DNA of 64,000 nt from Chryseobacterium nepalense (GCF_023195755.1 NZ_CP096203.1:3286001-3350000); one strand, 5' to 3'; counted from the first letter of the stretch, positions 25,040 to 35,962 are shown. A program made the numbers and translations. Notes: generated by a model not told the origin, from the sequence alone.

Positions 25040-26347
25040 TTAAATTCTTTCGATATCTGCTCCGATGGCCTTTAATCTGCCATCAATATTTTCATATCCT
25101 CTGTCAATTTGCTCAATATTGTGGATGATTGATTTTCCTTCTGCAGAAAGCGCCGCAATCAGAAGAGCATTTCCAGCCCTGATATCAGGAGAAACCATGG
25201 TTGTTCCTCTTAGCGGAGTTTCCTGATTCAGCCCGATTACCGTTGCACGGTGCGGATCGCAGAGGATGATCTGAGCGCCCATGTCAATCAGTTTATCCAC
25301 GAAAAATAATCTTGATTCGAACATTTTCTGGTGAACCAAAAGACTCCCTTTCGCCTGTGTTGCTACCACAAGAATGATAGATAGAAGGTCTGGTGTGAAT
25401 CCCGGCCATGGAGCATCAGAAACAGTAAGGATAGAGCCATCAATAAATTTCTGGATTTTATAATTTTCCTGAGTCGGGATAAAAATATCATCGTTGCTCT
25501 GCTCCAGCTGAATACCCAGCTTTCTGAATGTATTCGGGATAACGCCAAGCTGGTTCCAGTTGACATTTTTAATGGTAATTTCAGATTTGGTCATGGCTGC
25601 AAGACCGATCCAGGATCCGATTTCCACCATATCCGGAAGCATCGTATGTTCTGTTCCGTGAAGATGGGAAACGCCTTCGATTGTTAATAAATTTGAACCA
25701 ATTCCTGAAATATTTGCTCCCATTCTGTTCAGCATTTTACATAATTGCTGAAGATATGGTTCGCAGGCTGCGTTATAGATTCTTGTTTTTCCTTTCGCTA
25801 ATGCTGCAGCCATCACAATATTGGCAGTCCCTGTTACGGAAGCTTCCTCCAATAAAATAAATTTACCGTTAAGCTCTTTTGCTGTTAAAGAATAAAAGAA
25901 TTCTTCTTCGTCATAATGAAATTCAGCGCCAAGTTCTACTAATCCCTGGAAATGGGTATCTAATCTTCTTCTTCCAATCTTGTCACCTCCCGGGGTCGGC
26001 ATATATGCCTCGCCATATCTTGCCAGCATAGGACCCATAAGCATGATGGAACCTCTTAGCTTTGCCCCGTCTTTTTTAAATTCATCGGATTTGATGTAAT
26101 CAAAATTAACTTTGTCTGCTTTGAAAGTATAATCGCCGTGTCCGTTCTTGGTAACTTTCACTCCGAAATCGCCCAGAATTTCAATTAATCGATTAACGTC
26201 GTGGATATCGGGAATATTTTTAATTCTTACCTCCTCATCAGTTAATAAGACGGCACAAAGAATTTGTAGAGCTTCATTTTTTGCTCCTTGTGGAGTAATT
26301 TCACCTTGCAGTCTTTTTCCTCCTCTTATCTGAAATGTTCCACTCAT
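25040..26347 (-). CDS. murA: UDP-N-acetylglucosamine 1-carboxyvinyltransferase with Asp in place of the catalytic Cys
   Basis: First committed step of peptidoglycan synthesis: adds enolpyruvate from PEP to UDP-GlcNAc. It is 435 residues long, with the EPT fold start GGKRLQGEITPQGAKNEALQIL, the active loop PTPGGDKIGRRRLDTHFQGL, and NIEQIDRGYENIDGRLKAIGADI at the end. In E. coli the loop reads PGGCAIG with Cys115, the residue alkylated by fosfomycin. Here the position is Asp122 (codon at 25982-25984). Asp at this site is known in naturally fosfomycin-resistant MurA of other bacteria and keeps activity. The gene follows DUF4290 with a 2-bp gap. Confidence 0.95.
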   Translation of the reverse strand: MSGTFQIRGGKRLQGEITPQGAKNEALQILCAVLLTDEEVRIKNIPDIHDVNRLIEILGDFGVKVTKNGHGDYTFKADKVNFDYIKSDEFKKDGAKLRGSIMLMGPMLARYGEAYMPTPGGDKIGRRRLDTHFQGLVELGAEFHYDEEEFFYSLTAKELNGKFILLEEASVTGTANIVMAAALAKGKTRIYNAACEPYLQQLCKMLNRMGANISGIGSNLLTIEGVSHLHGTEHTMLPDMVEIGSWIGLAAMTKSEITIKNVNWNQLGVIPNTFRKLGIQLEQSNDDIFIPTQENYKIQKFIDGSILTVSDAPWPGFTPDLLSIILVVATQAKGSLLVHQKMFESRLFFVDKLIDMGAQIILCDPHRATVIGLNQETPLRGTTMVSPDIRAGNALLIAALSAEGKSIIHNIEQIDRGYENIDGRLKAIGADIERI

Positions 26348-26349
26348 GT

Positions 26350-27018
26350 TTACTTTCTGTTTTTATTATGATTGTTGTTGTTATTGTTGTGTCTTCTTTT
26401 GTTGTTAGATTGGTTTCGGTTGTTAGTCTGGTTTCGGTTGTTATTATTACGGTTGTTGTTATTGCTTGTATAATAGATTTTACTTTTTTCTAGTGTATCT
26501 ATTCCCGTAAGATCCAGTCTGTTTTCAGAAAGTTCTTTCAGATGGCGGAAAATAACATCATCGGTAACGTGTTCTTTGTTATATACGTTATAAGACTTCT
26601 TCATATTATTGGCAATCACCTCAATCAGGGCTTCTTTTTCGTCTCCCTGTTCCAGTTCGATTGCTTTTTCTATTAATTGAAGAATACTTTTCCCGTAGAA
26701 TTTGAAATCACCCTGAAGTTTAGGGTATTCCATTCTTTTAGGCCGCTCTGCCAGCTGTTCCCTTGTAGGGAAAGGGTATGGCGAATCTACGTCAAGGTCG
26801 TAATCGGCAAGAATGAAAAGATGATCCCAAAGTTTATGCTTGTAATTTTCTTCGTCGCGAAGCTGTGGGTTTCTCTGACCCATAAAATCAATGATGCCCA
26901 TTGCCATCTCGCTTCTCTCTTCTTTTGAAGGAAGCTCTTTGCAACGTTCAACCAACAGTTGTATGATTCTGCCATATTCCGGCAGTTGAAGCTTGTTTTT
27001 TTGGGTGTTGTATTCCAT
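26350..27018 (-). CDS. DUF4290 family protein with Asn-rich tail
   Basis: A 222-residue protein in two parts. Residues 1 to about 175 are a helical, charged domain (YGRIIQLLVERCKELPSKEE, DFMGQRNPQLRDEENYKHKL) matching DUF4290, a family of Bacteroidota with no known role. The last 40 residues are almost only Asn, Arg, Lys, Gln and His. The ATG at 27018 (MEYNTQKNK) is preferred over an upstream TTG. It is first in an operon with murA, 2 bp apart, which suggests a role tied to the cell wall or division. The -7 box sits 6 bp before the ATG. Confidence 0.87.
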   Translation of the reverse strand: MEYNTQKNKLQLPEYGRIIQLLVERCKELPSKEERSEMAMGIIDFMGQRNPQLRDEENYKHKLWDHLFILADYDLDVDSPYPFPTREQLAERPKRMEYPKLQGDFKFYGKSILQLIEKAIELEQGDEKEALIEVIANNMKKSYNVYNKEHVTDDVIFRHLKELSENRLDLTGIDTLEKSKIYYTSNNNNRNNNNRNQTNNRNQSNNKRRHNNNNNNHNKNRK

Positions 27019-27024
27019 AGTATG

Positions 27025-27032
27025 CAAATATA
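27025..27032 (-). promoter_or_regulatory. -7 box of DUF4290-murA operon, close to ATG
   Basis: TATATTTG on the minus strand, then CATACT and the ATG. The predicted transcript has almost no leader. Confidence 0.45.
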
Positions 27033-27196
27033 TGGATTAATAGAAAAATTGTACCGAAAATCTTTAAAGTTTATCAATTTTTAATGATGTTTTAAATAAG
27101 AATTTATGATGATAATAAAAATTATTTCACAATCACTTGAAATTATTTTAATAAAATTGTAATTTAGGTAACACTTTAATAATCAAAAAATAAGAT

Positions 27197-28627
27197 ATGA
27201 AAAAAACTCAATTTTTACTTTTAGCACTGGCCTTAGGCTTTGTTTTTTCATGCCGGGAGAATGATGGAATTGCAGATGATACTTCGGTTCAGAAAGAAGT
27301 TCACAATAAAACCGTACATGTAACCCATCATGACGGACGGCCTTTCAGTACCGGAAACTCTCCCTATGCAAAATTTGTTGCCGGTCCGGGCGGAAGTGTT
27401 CTCATGCAGGGATTTTATTGGGATGTACCGGATGGAGGAAACTGGTGGAACACCGTAAAAGGAAAACTGACCGATTGGTCGAATGCCGGAATTGGTGCCG
27501 TATGGCTTCCTCCCGCATCAAAAGCACAGAATGGTGCATATTCAATGGGATATGATCCTACTGATTATTATGATTTCGGAAATTACAATCAAAACGGAAG
27601 TATTGAAACGCGTTTTGGATCCAGGACAGAACTCGAAGCGTTGATTACAAAAGCCCACGCAGAAAATATGCAGGTATATGCGGATATTGTCATTAACCAT
27701 AACAGCGGCGGCCAATCGGAGTATAATCCCTATGTAGGTTCAAATACCTGGACCAATTTTTCGGGTGTTGCTTCAGGAAAGTTTCCAAGAAGCTATAACG
27801 ATTTTTATAAAAATTCTTACGGAAATAATGATGAAGGTGCTTTCGGAGGCTTCCCAGACTTATGCCACGCCAATCCGTATGTTCAGGACTGGCTTTGGGG
27901 AAGAGATGATTCTGTCGGAAAATATTATAAAAATATTATGAAATTTGATGGCTGGAGATTCGATTATGTGAAAGGTTTCGGACCTTGGGTGGTTAATACA
28001 TGGAATTCCAATGTCGGCGGATTTTCTGTTGGTGAGCTGTGGGACTCTAATGTGAATACACTTGAATGGTGGGCTAATAATGCCAATAGTTCAGTGTTTG
28101 ATTTTGCCGCCTATTATAAAATGGATGATGCATTCGACAATGGGAATCTGAATGTTTTGAATGATGATATGATGTGGAAACGAAATCCTTTTAAAGCAGT
28201 GACGTTCGTTGCCAATCATGATACGGATATTATCTACAATAAAATGCTGGCTTATGCTTATATTTTAACGCATGAAGGATATCCTACAATCTTCTACAGA
28301 GATTATGAAGAATGGCTGAATAAAGAAAGATTAAACAATCTCATCTGGATTCACAATAATAAAGCAACGGGAACAACATCTATTCTGTATACCGATAATG
28401 ATGAATATATCGCAAGGAGAAACGGGTATAACGGAAATCCGGGACTGGTAGTGTACATCAATAATTCTTCAAGCTGGCAGGAACGATGGATACAGACCAA
28501 CTGGGCCAGTCAGCAGATTAAAGATTTTACCGGCAGCTCAAGCTGGTACCCGACAACGCAGTCTGATAAATGGGTGAAAATCCAATGTGCACCAAAGTCG
28601 TATTCCGTTTGGTCTTTGAATCAATAA
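27197..28627 (+). CDS. Alpha-amylase (GH13) lipoprotein
   Basis: A 476-residue glycoside hydrolase 13 enzyme that should cut internal alpha-1,4 bonds in starch-like glucans. The lipobox is FVFSC with Cys19, so it is a lipoprotein of the periplasm or cell surface. The catalytic barrel begins at VLMQGFYWDVPDGGNWW. GH13 regions: VYADIVINHNSGG, GWRFDYVKGF (nucleophile Asp), FSVGELWDSN (acid/base Glu), FVANHDTDI (third Asp). A short beta domain ends at YSVWSLNQ. The architecture resembles the compact GH13 amylases of archaea and plants (subfamilies 6/7), by recall. No susCD genes lie nearby. Confidence 0.93.
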   Translation: MKKTQFLLLALALGFVFSCRENDGIADDTSVQKEVHNKTVHVTHHDGRPFSTGNSPYAKFVAGPGGSVLMQGFYWDVPDGGNWWNTVKGKLTDWSNAGIGAVWLPPASKAQNGAYSMGYDPTDYYDFGNYNQNGSIETRFGSRTELEALITKAHAENMQVYADIVINHNSGGQSEYNPYVGSNTWTNFSGVASGKFPRSYNDFYKNSYGNNDEGAFGGFPDLCHANPYVQDWLWGRDDSVGKYYKNIMKFDGWRFDYVKGFGPWVVNTWNSNVGGFSVGELWDSNVNTLEWWANNANSSVFDFAAYYKMDDAFDNGNLNVLNDDMMWKRNPFKAVTFVANHDTDIIYNKMLAYAYILTHEGYPTIFYRDYEEWLNKERLNNLIWIHNNKATGTTSILYTDNDEYIARRNGYNGNPGLVVYINNSSSWQERWIQTNWASQQIKDFTGSSSWYPTTQSDKWVKIQCAPKSYSVWSLNQ

Positions 28628-28640
28628 TATCTAAAAAATG

Positions 28641-28671
28641 AAGACTGTTTCACAGGAAGCAGTCTTTATTT
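28641..28671 (+). terminator. Terminator after the alpha-amylase gene
   Basis: AAGACTG / CAGTCTT arms with a 12-base loop and a T-rich tail. Confidence 0.7.
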
Positions 28672-28696
28672 TTAAGCTTATATTTATTCTAAAACT

Positions 28697-29110
28697 TTAA
28701 ACCTGAATAAATTTGGCCCGCTGATGCGGAGTCGGTAAATAACATTTCTGATTGGCAAGTTTCATTCTGTTTTTAGAAACGATATCATACATTTTATCGC
28801 TTAAAAAGGAAGGAATAATTTTTCCTAAAACCGAAAATCTGTAAATACCTCCCAGAAGATTAGCAATCTTTAAAACAGCTTTGGATTTCTCAAGATAATA
28901 TTGGCCGGGTTTCCAGAGATACATGGTGTTGAAAACTTTTGTATTCAGCCCTCTTTCAGATAGGAATTTTTGGCCAAAATCAGATTGAAGGGAAGCAAAC
29001 ATGAACTGGTCTTTTTTATCTCGTTCCAGAATCCATTGTACCCAGAAATTGCATACTCCGCAATCGCCGTCAAAAAATACGATGTGTTTGTTTTCCCAGT
29101 TTTCTTCCAT
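28697..29110 (-). CDS. DCC1-like thiol-disulfide oxidoreductase
   Basis: A 137-residue protein with the family signature VFFDGDCGVCNFWVQWILER: the DxDCxxC motif near the N-terminus, as in YuxK/DCC proteins, with a thioredoxin-like redox pair. No signal peptide, so probably cytoplasmic. The LGGIYRFSVLGKIIP stretch later fits the family. It is 11 bp downstream of the haem-binding CxxCH gene, suggesting they are cotranscribed, perhaps in redox handling of an exported haem protein. Confidence 0.88.
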   Translation of the reverse strand: MEENWENKHIVFFDGDCGVCNFWVQWILERDKKDQFMFASLQSDFGQKFLSERGLNTKVFNTMYLWKPGQYYLEKSKAVLKIANLLGGIYRFSVLGKIIPSFLSDKMYDIVSKNRMKLANQKCYLPTPHQRAKFIQV

Positions 29111-29121
29111 GATGTTAAGAT

Positions 29122-29583
29122 TTAATAAAACATTTTCCTTTCCGTTTCCATTTTCTCTTTTTTAAAATAATCTATCAGAATCTTTCTCTGTTCATCACTT
29201 AACTTTGCATTTTGATGTCCTATAAAATAGGAGTCAAGTGGCATCTCTTTGCTTTCAACCATTTCTATGCATTCCTGCAATTTATGTGCCTGATCTTTTT
29301 GCTCATACATCGCAAACGTAGAAAAATTAAGTTCTTTCCGTCCTTCATCAATATGATTTTTCATAATCCAGGAAGCCGGCGCTATATTGGAATACCAAGG
29401 ATACGTGGTTTCATTAGAATGACAGTCATAGCACGAAACTTTAATCAGTTTGGCAATTTCGGGCTGTGTATTTTTTATTTTTAAAAAATCCATTCCGGGA
29501 GTAGGTGCAGGATTGGTCTTGTCGATAGGAAAGAACTGGATAATAATAAATGCTACCAGGATAACAGTTAAAACTTTTTTCAT
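29122..29583 (-). CDS. Haem-binding domain protein (CxxCH)
   Basis: A 153-residue protein with an N-terminal hydrophobic segment (LTVILVAFIIIQFFPI) that acts as signal or anchor. The core reads VSCYDCHSNETTYPWYSNIAP, with a c-type CxxCH haem site and the PWYSNIAPASW segment that marks the Haem_bd family common in Bacteroidota. Periplasmic, probably electron transfer or haem sensing. It precedes the DCC thiol-redox gene on the same transcript. Confidence 0.9.
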   Translation of the reverse strand: MKKVLTVILVAFIIIQFFPIDKTNPAPTPGMDFLKIKNTQPEIAKLIKVSCYDCHSNETTYPWYSNIAPASWIMKNHIDEGRKELNFSTFAMYEQKDQAHKLQECIEMVESKEMPLDSYFIGHQNAKLSDEQRKILIDYFKKEKMETERKMFY

Positions 29584-29822
29584 ATTTCAATGTTTAAGAA
29601 TAAATAAATGTACCATAAAATTTTTAATTTTATGCGTAATCAATCTTTGAAATATTTAAATCTAAAAAGTAATTTATTTTTCTTCTGTCTGAATTTAAAC
29701 CTATTATAAATATATTTCTGATTAATTCTTAAATTTAACAGTAATCAAAATAAATAATCTATAATCGCTTTTAACTATCATAAAAATATTATTAATAGAT
29801 TATATTGATTGAAAAACTTGCG

Positions 29823-29830
29823 TAAGTTTG
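29823..29830 (+). promoter_or_regulatory. -7 box of katG
   Basis: TAAGTTTG, 41 bp before the katG ATG. A TTG at 29805-29807 is 15 bp upstream, shorter than usual. The rest of 29584-29822 is AT-rich with nothing recognised, no clear OxyR site. Confidence 0.4.
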
Positions 29831-29865
29831 TTTCAGCGATAATTAATAAATCAACATAAAATTAA

Positions 29866-32151
<2,286 letters not shown>

Positions 32152-32175
32152 TTTAACATCATTATAAAATTGATA

Positions 32176-32207
32176 AAAGACAGTTAAGAAATGAACTGTC
32201 TTTTTTT
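32176..32207 (+). terminator. katG terminator
   Basis: AAAGACAGTT / AACTGTCTTT arms with an 8-base loop and a T run. Confidence 0.8.
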
Positions 32208-32290
32208 ATTGATTACAATAATTATTTTAGTTTTCCAACAACTGTTTCGGCTTGATCAATCAGTTTTAAATTGGAAATTTACTTTAATAA

Positions 32291-32327
32291 AAAAAGCCTT
32301 GTAATTTAAATAATTAACAAGGCTTTC
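32291..32327 (-). terminator. Terminator of tRNA-Gln
   Basis: On the minus strand AAAGCCTTGT pairs with ACAAGGCTTT, followed by a T run, just past the tRNA 3' end. In the gap 32152-32651 I see only this, the katG terminator, the tRNA and the der leader. Confidence 0.75.
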
Positions 32328-32330
32328 CGT

Positions 32331-32400
32331 AGACCCACAGGGATTCGAACCCCAGATGACTGAACCAAAATCAGTAGTGTTACCGCTACACCATGGGTCT
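32331..32400 (-). tRNA. tRNA-Gln (anticodon TTG)
   Basis: The minus strand folds as a cloverleaf: acceptor AGACCCA/TGGGTCT, D stem GTGT/ACAC, anticodon stem ACTGA/TCAGT with loop TTTTGGT (anticodon TTG, Gln), T arm with loop TTCGAAT. It is 70 bases long. The CCA end is not encoded. Confidence 0.95.
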
Positions 32401-32561
32401 GTATTTCTATGTCGCGAAATTATATAAATTATTTTAAAAATAAAAATGAAATGGTGAATATTTCCTGGAAACAGTCGTTTTTTTACTGATATTCAAAGAA
32501 TTATTTTTCCTAAAATTTACATAGATGTATTGCAATAAAACCTTCATTTAAATTAAAACTG

Positions 32562-32569
32562 TATCTTTG
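32562..32569 (+). promoter_or_regulatory. -7 box of der
   Basis: TATCTTTG, 82 bp before the der ATG, giving a leader of about 75 bases. Confidence 0.55.
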
Positions 32570-32582
32570 CAAAAAAATTGGG

Positions 32583-32634
32583 CTCCAAAAGTTGGAGAAA
32601 CCCATTAATAACCTGTCCTGAGTTTGTCTCAGGA
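32583..32634 (+). promoter_or_regulatory. Two hairpins in the der leader
   Basis: CTCCAA-AAG-TTGGAG (32583-32597) and TCCTGAG-TTTGT-CTCAGGA (32616-32634) lie between the promoter and the der start codon. The second resembles a REP-type palindrome. Whether either controls der is unknown. Confidence 0.5.
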
Positions 32635-32651
32635 TTATTAAACATTTTTTT

Positions 32652-33962
32652 ATGTCAAATATAGTCGCGATCGTTGGGCGCCCCAACGTAGGAAAATCCA
32701 CGTTATTTAATCGTTTATTAGAAAGAAGGGAAGCTATTGTAGATTCTACTGCAGGGGTTACCAGAGACCGTCATTACGGAAAATCCGACTGGAATGGGGT
32801 GGATTTTACCGTAATCGATACCGGTGGGTATGATGTAGGAACCGATGATATCTTTGAAGAAGAAATCCGTAAACAGGTACAGCTGGCTGTGGATGAAGCT
32901 ACTTCTATTATTTTTATGATGAACGTGGAAGACGGGCTTACTGATACAGACTACGAAATTTACAGGCTTTTAAGAAGATCAAACAAGCCCATTTATATTG
33001 TCATCAATAAAGTAGATTCTTCAAAAGAAGAACTTCCGGCAACGGAATTTTATCAGCTTGGAATCGATAAATATTATACCTTGTCTTCTGCAACAGGTTC
33101 CGGAACGGGAGATTTGCTGGATGATGTTGTAAGAGATTTTCCGACTACAGAATACAAAGATCCTTTTGAAGGCCTTCCTAAAATTACAATCGCAGGACGT
33201 CCGAATGTAGGGAAATCTACCCTTACGAATGCCTTGCTGGATGTGGAAAGAAATATCGTTACTGATATTGCAGGAACAACAAGAGACAGTATCCAGACGC
33301 TTTACAATAAATTCGGACACGAATTTGTACTGGTAGATACCGCAGGAATGCGTAAAAAATCTAAAGTAAATGAAGACCTGGAGTTTTATTCTGTAATGCG
33401 TTCCATCCGTTCCATAGAATTTTCAGATGTGGTGATTATCATGGTGGATGCTACCCAGGGTTGGGAATCTCAGGATATGAACATCTTCAGTCTTGCGCAG
33501 AAAAACAGGAAAGGAATTGTGATTCTGGTTAATAAATGGGATCTTATTGAAGATAAGCAGACCAACACCATGCGTGATTTTGAAAAACAAATCAAAGATA
33601 AGATCGGTCAGTTTCAGGACATTCCAATTTTGTTTACATCGGCATTAACCAAGCAGCGAATCCTGAAAGCGGTTGAAGTAGCCATGCAGGTGTACGAAGA
33701 CCGTAAGAAAAAGATCAAAACTTCAAAATTAAACGAAGTTATGCTTCCGATTTTTGAGGGAACACCTCCGCCGGCAAACAAAGGAAAATATATCAAGATC
33801 AAATATTGTGTGCAGCTTCCTACGCCGTCACCGCAGTTTGTTTTCTTCTGCAACCTGCCACAGTATGTAAAAGAACCATACAAGAGATTTACTGAAAATC
33901 AGCTGAGAAAAGAATTCGGGTTTACCGGAGTTCCTATTGAAGTGTATTTCAGACAAAAATAA
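32652..33962 (+). CDS. der: Ribosome biogenesis GTPase Der (EngA)
   Basis: Tandem-GTPase assembly factor of the 50S subunit. First G domain: VGRPNVGKSTLFNRL (G1), DTGGYD (G3), NKVD (G4). Second: AGRPNVGKSTLTNAL, DTAGMRKKSKV, NKWDLIE. The C-terminal KH-like domain carries FEGTPPPANKGKYIKIKYCVQL. At 436 residues it is normal. The promoter is 82 bp upstream with two hairpins in the leader. Confidence 0.97.
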   Translation: MSNIVAIVGRPNVGKSTLFNRLLERREAIVDSTAGVTRDRHYGKSDWNGVDFTVIDTGGYDVGTDDIFEEEIRKQVQLAVDEATSIIFMMNVEDGLTDTDYEIYRLLRRSNKPIYIVINKVDSSKEELPATEFYQLGIDKYYTLSSATGSGTGDLLDDVVRDFPTTEYKDPFEGLPKITIAGRPNVGKSTLTNALLDVERNIVTDIAGTTRDSIQTLYNKFGHEFVLVDTAGMRKKSKVNEDLEFYSVMRSIRSIEFSDVVIIMVDATQGWESQDMNIFSLAQKNRKGIVILVNKWDLIEDKQTNTMRDFEKQIKDKIGQFQDIPILFTSALTKQRILKAVEVAMQVYEDRKKKIKTSKLNEVMLPIFEGTPPPANKGKYIKIKYCVQLPTPSPQFVFFCNLPQYVKEPYKRFTENQLRKEFGFTGVPIEVYFRQK

Positions 33963-33968
33963 ATGACC

Positions 33969-33999
33969 ATCCCTTTCAGATTTTTTTGAAAGGGATTTT
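33969..33999 (+). terminator. der terminator
   Basis: ATCCCTTTCA / TGAAAGGGAT arms with an 8-base loop and a T-rich tail. Confidence 0.75.
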
Positions 34000-34040
34000 A
34001 TTCTTAATTATTCATATTTTAGATAAAATTTTTCCCGATA

Positions 34041-34694
34041 ATGAATACAGTTGTACTATCAGAACAGTTTTCTTTGGTTAATTCATGGATTAACGAGCTC
34101 AGGAATGTTAATATTCAGCATGACAGGATGAGGTTTCGCAGGAATATGGAAAGGATTGGAGAAATCGCAGCCTTTGAAATCAGTAAAAACCTGGAACAGA
34201 AGGAAATTGAAATTCAGACGCCACTGGATACAATCAGGGTTAAAGAAATTGCTGTTCAGCCGGTTATTACAACAATCTTGAGAGCCGGAGTTCCTCTGTT
34301 TGAAGGAATGCTGAATTATTTTGATAAAGCCGACTGCGGTTTTGTGGCGGCTTACAGAAAACACGATGCCAATGATTATTTCTCTATCAAACAGGATTAT
34401 TTAACGTGTCCTGATATCGAAGGCAGGCCTTTGATTGTCGGCGATCCTATGCTGGCTACCGGAGCGTCTTTAATTGAAGCGATCAAAGATTTGTTGACTC
34501 ACGGAAATCCCACTCAGCTGCATATTGTAGCAGCAATTGCTTCAAAACAGGGAGTTGAAACCATAGAAAAAGCTTATCCTGAAGCAAAAATTTGGGTTGG
34601 CGCTATTGATGAACATCTTACTTCAAAGGGATATATTACACCGGGTTTGGGGGATGCCGGAGATCTTAGCTATGGAGAAAAATTACAGAGATAA
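34041..34694 (+). CDS. upp: Uracil phosphoribosyltransferase
   Basis: Pyrimidine salvage: makes UMP from uracil and PRPP. 217 residues. ILRAGVPLFEGMLNYF, the PRPP loop GDPMLATGASLIEAI, and the C-terminal uracil-binding GYITPGLGDAGDLSYG are all diagnostic. Its last 12 bp overlap the end of the convergent hydrolase gene, so no terminator separates them. Confidence 0.95.
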   Translation: MNTVVLSEQFSLVNSWINELRNVNIQHDRMRFRRNMERIGEIAAFEISKNLEQKEIEIQTPLDTIRVKEIAVQPVITTILRAGVPLFEGMLNYFDKADCGFVAAYRKHDANDYFSIKQDYLTCPDIEGRPLIVGDPMLATGASLIEAIKDLLTHGNPTQLHIVAAIASKQGVETIEKAYPEAKIWVGAIDEHLTSKGYITPGLGDAGDLSYGEKLQR

Positions 34695-35372
34695 AGTCCA
34701 GAAATCTTTCATAATAGTAAGTAAAAGGTCGGTTCTTATTTTATCCAGCGGATGTTTTGTGTCCGGAAGTACGGCCAGTCTTGCATCTGGGATGCTTCTG
34801 TAAACCTCTATACTTTCTTCAAGTGTTACCATATTATCCTGATCTCCTACCATAATCTGCACGGGAATATTTATCATTGAAAGGTTATTTTTTAAAGGAG
34901 GGTTCTTGCCTAAAGAAACCATCAGATCGGCGATGGAATGCAATAGCTGTTTCCATTTTTTTCCGTGCTGTGCTTCCAGAAGTCCTGCGTATTTGGGAAC
35001 CTTTTCGGCAATGGTTTCAGGATCTAACATTTTACTTTCCCGTAATGCCTGTTCTTCCGTCCAGTTGAATTTTGTTCCCATTGTTATCACAGAATTCAGT
35101 CTTTCAGGGTACTGTGCAGCGTAGCAAAGGGCTACGTAACCGCCCATGCTGTGTCCGAAAATATAAATATCATGAAGATTATTTTTTTCGATGAATTCTT
35201 TCAGCTCATGCGTGTATTTTTCAATGCTGATTCCGTCTTCCGGAATTTCAGAAGTTCCGTGCCCCGAGAACAGAGGGGTATGAATGGAAAAATATTTTGA
35301 AAGCTCCGGTTTGAAAGGCTCAAAGATTTGGCTATGTCCTAAAGCGCCGTGAAGTAAAATAAGATTCAGCAT
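34683..35372 (-). CDS. Alpha/beta hydrolase
   Basis: A 229-residue esterase/lipase-like enzyme. The oxyanion segment LLHGALGHSQIF is at the start, the nucleophile elbow GHSMGG (IFGHSMGGYVAL) at about residue 72, the acid in VQIMVGDQDNMV and the His in VLPDTKHPLDKI. The triad is complete. No signal peptide, so cytoplasmic. The substrate is unknown. The 3' end overlaps upp by 12 bp in convergent orientation. Confidence 0.9.
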   Translation of the reverse strand: MLNLILLHGALGHSQIFEPFKPELSKYFSIHTPLFSGHGTSEIPEDGISIEKYTHELKEFIEKNNLHDIYIFGHSMGGYVALCYAAQYPERLNSVITMGTKFNWTEEQALRESKMLDPETIAEKVPKYAGLLEAQHGKKWKQLLHSIADLMVSLGKNPPLKNNLSMINIPVQIMVGDQDNMVTLEESIEVYRSIPDARLAVLPDTKHPLDKIRTDLLLTIMKDFWTLSL

Positions 35373-35455
35373 GGTGATTGTTTTTCGGAAAATTACTAAA
35401 TTTATTGTATTGATTATATGAAAAATTCCATGTTTAAAGAAAATTTCAATGTAAT

Positions 35456-35881
35456 TTATTCATCATTTAATCTCTTTACATTTCCGATAAGCCCGGGTCG
35501 TAGACGCCAAAACAATCTCTTACCGTTTATCCAGATCGAGTCGTTGTCATCAATTTTCCAGTCTGCAAAGTCAGCCCAATAAAAAAGTCCGTTAACTTTC
35601 ATTAACGTTACATCATGAATAACTGCATTTGTATCTTTATCAAAAGGTTTGAAATTAAAATGTACAATATCCTCAAATTTTAATTCTAAAACTGTTATTG
35701 GAGAAAATTGTCGCTGAAATAGTAATGATGCAGTGAGTTTATTTTCAAAGTGCATCGCGAGTTTTTCGTCGATATATTCCTTTGTAGTAATATAAATATC
35801 ACGCAGACAGCTATCATGAAAATAACCATAGCTCTCCAAAAGTGTATTGATGTCTTTCTGATCTTTTATTTCTTTCCACAT
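35456..35881 (-). CDS. Hypothetical protein, FHDSCL motif
   Basis: A 141-residue cytoplasmic protein of no recognised family. It begins with a helix, then SYGYFHDSCLRDIYI; FHDS motifs at this place occur in several small unnamed and immunity-like families. Later Trp-rich segments (YWADFADWKIDDNDSIW) suggest a beta-rich fold. No toxin gene is next to it, so an immunity role is not supported. It lies between the hydrolase and comF genes, all on the minus strand. Confidence 0.7.
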   Translation of the reverse strand: MWKEIKDQKDINTLLESYGYFHDSCLRDIYITTKEYIDEKLAMHFENKLTASLLFQRQFSPITVLELKFEDIVHFNFKPFDKDTNAVIHDVTLMKVNGLFYWADFADWKIDDNDSIWINGKRLFWRLRPGLIGNVKRLNDE

Positions 35882-35962
35882 AAGTTTTGTTATATACAGT
35901 TACTATTAGCTCAAATATACGAAGTTTCATACTGCAACAATTTGGAAACTTAAATCATACCG

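Noticed and set aside
32510..32701. 63-residue minus-strand frame containing LRQTQDR
   Set aside because: It reads the REP-like hairpin in the der leader and runs into der; not a gene.
35456..35881. Immunity protein by FHDS motif
   Set aside because: No toxin gene is adjacent and the motif is not specific.
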